IMG/VR virus record: IMGVR_UViG_3300039309_000130
Location: 1 to 38,598 of that record
Reading direction: 5' to 3' (one strand)
Source of the DNA: a virus
DNA: 38,598 nucleotides
The notes below the pieces were generated by a model. The model made no database searches. It was not told the origin of the DNA and was given only the letters and a program-made list of their open reading frames with translations. Below, piece by piece: positions 35,817 through 38,598 of the stretch; positions within the stretch are counted from its first letter, which is position 1; every line of letters starts with the position of its first letter. A program made the position numbers and the translations under genes.

Positions 35817-36572
35817 CTACTGAGCTTTCTGCGTTTCGTGCTGACCTAGGGTGTCAGCACGTTGGGAACTTTTGAAATGTGGATGGTCGATATATGTTTC
35901 GCCACATTTCGGACAGTTCGGCAACATCGGGTTTCCGTGGCATGTCGGGCATGTCGAGGGAACAGAGCGAAAAATGCCTGGAGCTACAAAAATCGGAGAT
36001 TTCGAAACCCGTCTAGCCCATTCCGCAATCGCATTATTCAACTGAATCTCATTCAGTGAGTATCCAGTCATCTGCTCAAACAACAACGGCATATATTTTG
36101 TCCATTTCCAGGGCGAAGCTTGGCAAAACAGGTCCCATGGATTCGACTTCGGCAACGGCGACCGGACGAACAAATCTCCGGTCGTCTCCATCAACTCCGG
36201 GAAGTACCTCAGCAAAAACTGATCGAGAAACATCCCTTCCAGTTCCTCATAGGCTATCTTGGCCGGGAGATTATGTGCTAGGCGACGCTGATCCCAATAC
36301 AGCGGTGATTCGACAGGGTGACCGGATTTGGTTTCAAAGATGGATCCGTGCGTTTCGCGCGGCCCTGGAGTTGCCGCGCTGGGGGACAACTGTTGAGCCC
36401 CGTACTCTGGGGAATGGCTAGTTGCGAGAGCCTCAGCAACGCGGGCTGCGTCGAGTACGATTCGACGTTCCCTTTCCGCTTGCGTGTTCGCGTCTTTCGT
36501 TATTTCCCAGACTCCACGAACCAACCATCCGGCAATAAGTCCGACGCACGCCGCGCCCAACGCCCAAATCAC
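35817..36572 (-). CDS. Membrane-anchored protein with zinc ribbon and two hairpin insertions (251 aa)
   Basis: The GTG at 36572 overlaps the previous stop. Residues 1-22 are a membrane span (IWALGAACVGLIAGWLVRGV). Residues 63-75 (SPSAATPGPRETHG) and the last 15 (QRADTLGQHETQKAQ) are two separate family 1 products, one internal and one at the C-terminus. Between them are a helical domain (YEELEGMFLDQFLLRYFPEL) and a zinc ribbon (TCPTCHGNPM, CPKCGETY). It is the only gene here with two hairpins inside. Confidence 0.6.
   Translation of the reverse strand: MIWALGAACVGLIAGWLVRGVWEITKDANTQAERERRIVLDAARVAEALATSHSPEYGAQQLSPSAATPGPRETHGSIFETKSGHPVESPLYWDQRRLAHNLPAKIAYEELEGMFLDQFLLRYFPELMETTGDLFVRSPLPKSNPWDLFCQASPWKWTKYMPLLFEQMTGYSLNEIQLNNAIAEWARRVSKSPIFVAPGIFRSVPSTCPTCHGNPMLPNCPKCGETYIDHPHFKSSQRADTLGQHETQKAQ
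35837..35861 (+). repeat. Dispersed hairpin family 1, copy 19 (variant loop)
   Basis: CGTGCTGAC with GTCAGCACG (nine base pairs) around CTAGGGT instead of the usual loop; flanks TTT and TTGGGAAC are conserved. Confidence 0.82.
36357..36379 (+). repeat. Dispersed hairpin family 1, copy 20
   Basis: GCGCGGC with GCCGCGC around CCTGGAGTT, flanked by TTTC and TGGGGGA. It lies in the middle of the 35817-36572 gene. Confidence 0.93.
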
Positions 36573-37414
36573 GCGAGTACCTCATTCGCTTTCGGGTCCT
36601 TCACAATATCAAAATCCTTGATTCCGCCTGCGTGCGATCCGTCTGGGTTCCACTCAAGCGACCCGCCGTCTTGCGATCCGCCGATCCAGACAGAGCGTTG
36701 CTGATTCTGCCACGTGTGGTACTGGCCTTGGTTCGCGGGGCATTGCTCGGTCTGGATATTGGAGCCCAGAAGTTGCCGCTTGCAGTATGCGCAGGCCGTC
36801 GTCCCGTAGGTCTGAAACGTCCACACATTAACGACCAGCCCGTTTCGTGTCCAATATCGTTTCCCGGCTTGCGGCGTGAGAGGCGGTAACTTCTGTGTGG
36901 CGGCGCGTACCTGGGCGTCTTCGGCATTGATCGGCACCGCTTCTGGTTGAGTGCCGGTCAAAAATGGCTCCATGTCCTTCAGCACATTCGCGGACGTGGG
37001 TTCGTGGGTGACGACTTTATTGATCGAGACCGTCAATTCATCGCTGTATTCAACGCCGTGGAAGGTTTTCGATGGCATGGAATAGACTTTTGAACGTAAG
37101 AGACTGTTGGGCGTTTTCTCGGCGATGACCGCGGTGATGAATTCAGTTTCGGCGGGTCCTTTGATGAGGAACCGGATCAAGTCTCCTCTTTTAGCGGCGT
37201 CCAGTTGAGCGACTTGCATCTTGGCCAACGGCTTCCAGATTTCAAACGCGTCTGGAGCAATGGTCCGCAGCTCGCCCTGATAGAACCTTTTATTGGCTTC
37301 GATGATCGCTTCGGCCTGTTCCTTCGTCGAGTACGATTCAACCCGCACCTTCATCAGTTGCACTTCACTGGCGTCTACAATGGAGACTCCTAAGGGAAGG
37401 GTTTTATCGGGCAT
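36569..37414 (-). CDS. Hypothetical protein (281 aa)
   Basis: ATG 37414 with GGAATTAGAAC upstream. It has MPDKTLPLGVSIVDASEVQL at the start, a helix (SYSTKEQAEAIIEANKRFYQ), a strand-rich middle (LIRFLIKGPAETEFITAVIA), and a Cys-containing end (TTACAYCKRQLLGSNI, then SVWIGGSQDGGSLEWNPDG). Its first 11 codons are present also in the duplicated segment upstream (38152-38185), showing that the duplication took in this start. The function is unknown; it overlaps the end of the upstream gene by 11 bases. Confidence 0.5.
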   Translation of the reverse strand: MPDKTLPLGVSIVDASEVQLMKVRVESYSTKEQAEAIIEANKRFYQGELRTIAPDAFEIWKPLAKMQVAQLDAAKRGDLIRFLIKGPAETEFITAVIAEKTPNSLLRSKVYSMPSKTFHGVEYSDELTVSINKVVTHEPTSANVLKDMEPFLTGTQPEAVPINAEDAQVRAATQKLPPLTPQAGKRYWTRNGLVVNVWTFQTYGTTACAYCKRQLLGSNIQTEQCPANQGQYHTWQNQQRSVWIGGSQDGGSLEWNPDGSHAGGIKDFDIVKDPKANEVLA

Positions 37415-38150
37415 GTTCTAATTCCTTGCTTTCGACATTCGCTATTTCTGTTCCGCCCTGGAGTTGCGGAACCTCAAGGCTGATCGTTAACAACCGATCC
37501 ATCAAAGCGAACCCTGATTCGTTAAAAAGCTCGATATCGAGAGAACCGAGGGCGCAGAGGTCGAGGACCTGGAGGGCGAGGGCGCGGGCGAGGGCGCGCT
37601 CGAGGGCGAGGTTGATGGGGAGGGCGAGGTCGAGGGTGAGGTCCAGGGCGAGGGCCCGGGCGAGGGCGCGGGCGAGGGCGCGGACGCGGACACTGCCGCG
37701 GGGGGTGATGGCGAAGGCGCGGGCGAGGGCGCGGCCGAAGGAGTTCAGAACCTTACTAGCCTGCTTCGCGGTATCCCAATCACGGATCTCTGGCAACGCC
37801 CTCGCATCACGCGCTAAATCTTTCAGATTTCGCGCCTCGCAGTAAACTGCGAGAGCCCCCCGAACCGACCAATCGATAATCATCCAAGCCCGCCGTTCGG
37901 CATACCCATCATTGGAGGTTCCAATGGACATAACCAAGTAGGGTTTCATCTTTTGTCTGTCCGCATTGCCCAATCGGTCGTTCCACGTGCGGGCGAATTC
38001 GCCGAAGACGGGGCAGACGCAGGCGGGATGATCCGAATGCTTCTCTTTCACAATCCAGGCCACAGCCTCCATGAAGCAGACGCCGTGTGAACGGGTTGGA
38101 TGAGAGCCAGCACTTAAAGTGATGTTATCGATGCTCTTCGTTTTTGCCAT
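37404..38150 (-). CDS. Ala/Leu/Arg-repeat protein, copy 1 (248 aa)
   Basis: ATG 38150 has the same ribosome site as copy 2 (AGGAGAACTA). Residues 18-105 are the conserved part (GVCFMEAVAWIVKEKHSDHP, WNDRLGNADRQKMKPYLV, ERRAWMIIDWSVRGALAVYC). Residues 150-200 are a repeat region (RALARALARALALDLTLDLA) in which every few residues is Ala or Leu. The C-terminus (NESGFALMDRLLTISLEVPQ) is again conserved. This order, a Cys-rich head, an Ala-rich repeat and a LLDRM-type end, is known from uncharacterised proteins in phages. Copy 2 has a much shorter repeat. The function is unknown. Confidence 0.7.
   Translation of the reverse strand: MAKTKSIDNITLSAGSHPTRSHGVCFMEAVAWIVKEKHSDHPACVCPVFGEFARTWNDRLGNADRQKMKPYLVMSIGTSNDGYAERRAWMIIDWSVRGALAVYCEARNLKDLARDARALPEIRDWDTAKQASKVLNSFGRALARAFAITPRGSVRVRALARALARALALDLTLDLALPINLALERALARALALQVLDLCALGSLDIELFNESGFALMDRLLTISLEVPQLQGGTEIANVESKELEHAR
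37450..37472 (+). repeat. Dispersed hairpin family 1, copy 21
   Basis: GTTCCGC with GCGGAAC around CCTGGAGTT. It is in the C-terminus of copy 1. Confidence 0.92.
37555..37735 (-). repeat. GC-rich tandem repeat, copy 1
   Basis: Runs of GAGGGCGCGGGC-type units encode Ala-Leu-Ala-Arg stretches. The tract is about 180 bases here and about 85 in copy 2, so units have been gained or lost since duplication. Confidence 0.8.
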
Positions 38151-38171
38151 TAGTTCTCCTAGGGAAGGGTT
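38151..38171. other. Tandem duplication junction
   Basis: The leader of copy 1 (TAGTTCTCCT) passes directly into AGGGAAGGGTTTTATCGGGC, which is the start of the 36569-37414 gene. The original arrangement is found at 352 (CTCCTTTTGATT) and 37385 (CTCCTAAGGGAAGG). The shared CTCCT suggests joining at a five-base microhomology. Confidence 0.75.
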
Positions 38172-38598
38172 TTATCGGGCATGTTCTAATTCCTTGCTTT
38201 CGACATTCGCTATTTCTGTTCCGCCCTGGAGTTGCGGAACCTCAAGGCTGATCGTTAACAACCGATCCATCAAAGCGAACCCTGATTCGTTAAAAAGCTC
38301 GATATCGAGGGAACCGAGGGCGCGCTCGAGGGCGAGGTCGAGGGTGAGGGCGCGGGCGAGGGCGCGGACGCGGGGGGTGATGGCGAAGGCGCGGGCGAGG
38401 GCGCTGCCGACGGAGTTCAGAACCTTACTAGCCTGCTTCGCGGTATCCCAATCACGGATCTCTGGTAACGCCCTCGCATCACGCGCTAAATCTTTCAGAT
38501 TTCGCGCCTCGCAGTAAACTGCGAGAGCCCCCCGAACCGACCAATCGATAATCATCCAAGCCCGCCGTTCGGCATACCCATCATTGGAGGTTCCAATG
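38172..38598 (-). CDS. Ala/Leu/Arg-repeat protein, copy 2, C-terminal part
   Basis: Read minus, this is the rest of the protein that starts at 351. It includes ALPEIRDWDTAKQASKVLNS, a short repeat (RVRALARALTLDLALERALG) and the same end as copy 1 (NESGFALMDRLLTISLEVPQ, then a hairpin product). It differs from copy 1 in the length of the repeat and in single bases. The contig end cuts the gene, not a real deletion. Confidence 0.85.
   Translation of the reverse strand, partial: IGTSNDGYAERRAWMIIDWSVRGALAVYCEARNLKDLARDARALPEIRDWDTAKQASKVLNSVGSALARAFAITPRVRALARALTLDLALERALGSLDIELFNESGFALMDRLLTISLEVPQLQGGTEIANVESKELEHAR
38218..38240 (+). repeat. Dispersed hairpin family 1, copy 22
   Basis: Same as copy 21, part of the duplication. 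Confidence 0.9.
38310..38402 (-). repeat. GC-rich tandem repeat, copy 2
   Basis: The shorter counterpart of 37555-37735, encoding the Ala/Leu/Arg run of copy 2. Confidence 0.8.
38472..38598. repeat. Terminal direct repeat (right copy)
   Basis: Identical to bases 1-127; see the left copy. Confidence 0.95.

Noticed and set aside
1498-37472. Family 1 hairpins as intrinsic terminators
   Set aside because: No copy is followed by a T run and most lie inside genes.
1498-37472. Family 1 hairpins as a CRISPR array or integron attC sites
   Set aside because: They are spread over the whole genome without spacers of regular length, no cas or integrase gene is present, and the GTTRRRY core sites of attC are not consistently found.
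37426-37845. Plus ORF of Arg/Ala repeats
   Set aside because: It is the reverse of the Ala/Leu/Arg-repeat gene; low complexity in every frame.
1-38598. tRNA or rRNA genes
   Set aside because: I saw no clear cloverleaf or conserved T-arm; without a scan I cannot exclude a very divergent tRNA.

Overview
The window looks like the almost complete genome of a bacterial virus, about 38.5 kb. Genes are tightly packed, many start codons overlap the previous stop (ATGA or GTGA), and Shine-Dalgarno sites are bacterial. The first 127 bases equal the last 127, so the contig closes into a circle or is circularly permuted. I cannot name the host. I recognise no terminase, portal, tail, HK97-type capsid, DNA polymerase or packaging ATPase. 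Instead there are many small membrane-anchored proteins, several jelly-roll-like proteins, a collagen-like spike candidate, signal-peptide-bearing fibre proteins and a membrane-anchored transglycosylase. A tailless, membrane-containing virus fits this best. That is inference, not proof.

Layout. Bases 1-1063 (minus) hold one end of a duplicated Ala/Leu/Arg-repeat gene and a J-domain protein. Bases 1184-3603 (plus) hold small early genes ending in an HNH nuclease. Bases 3632-5943 (minus) hold zinc-ribbon proteins, a second HNH nuclease, a probable winged-helix replication protein and a membrane protein. Bases 5944-6446 are a gene-free, AT-richer region with a promoter and hairpins, a candidate origin. 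Bases 6447-7090 (plus) carry two small genes. Bases 7080-10068 (minus) carry zinc-finger and hypothetical proteins and a 520-residue protein. A divergent promoter with a palindromic operator candidate lies at 10099-10127.

Bases 10176-30806 (plus) are one long structural operon. In order it holds a transglutaminase-like protease candidate, a run of small membrane proteins sharing a Gly-Met-Gly motif, a double glycosyltransferase, three genes with strong ribosome sites (including an Arg-rich membrane protein and the best capsid candidate), a holin-like protein, an array of paralogous jelly-roll-like proteins, a Dam methylase, four exported fibre-like proteins and a transglycosylase. Bases 30790-38150 (minus) hold regulators, a collagen-like protein, a GH25 lysozyme, a lipoprotein, a holin-like peptide, zinc-ribbon proteins and the Ala/Leu/Arg-repeat gene in tandem copies.

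Two features stand out. First, at least 22 copies of a short hairpin with a nearly constant loop (CCTGGAGTT or its complement) and variable but self-complementary stems are scattered through the genome, mostly inside the ends of genes. A second family of about 70 bp accompanies them in about ten places. Second, nine structural proteins carry a Gly-Met-Gly motif, often just after a basic, proline-rich leader, and the operon starts with a Cys-His-Asp protein of transglutaminase fold. This suggests a maturation-protease system that processes virion membrane proteins.
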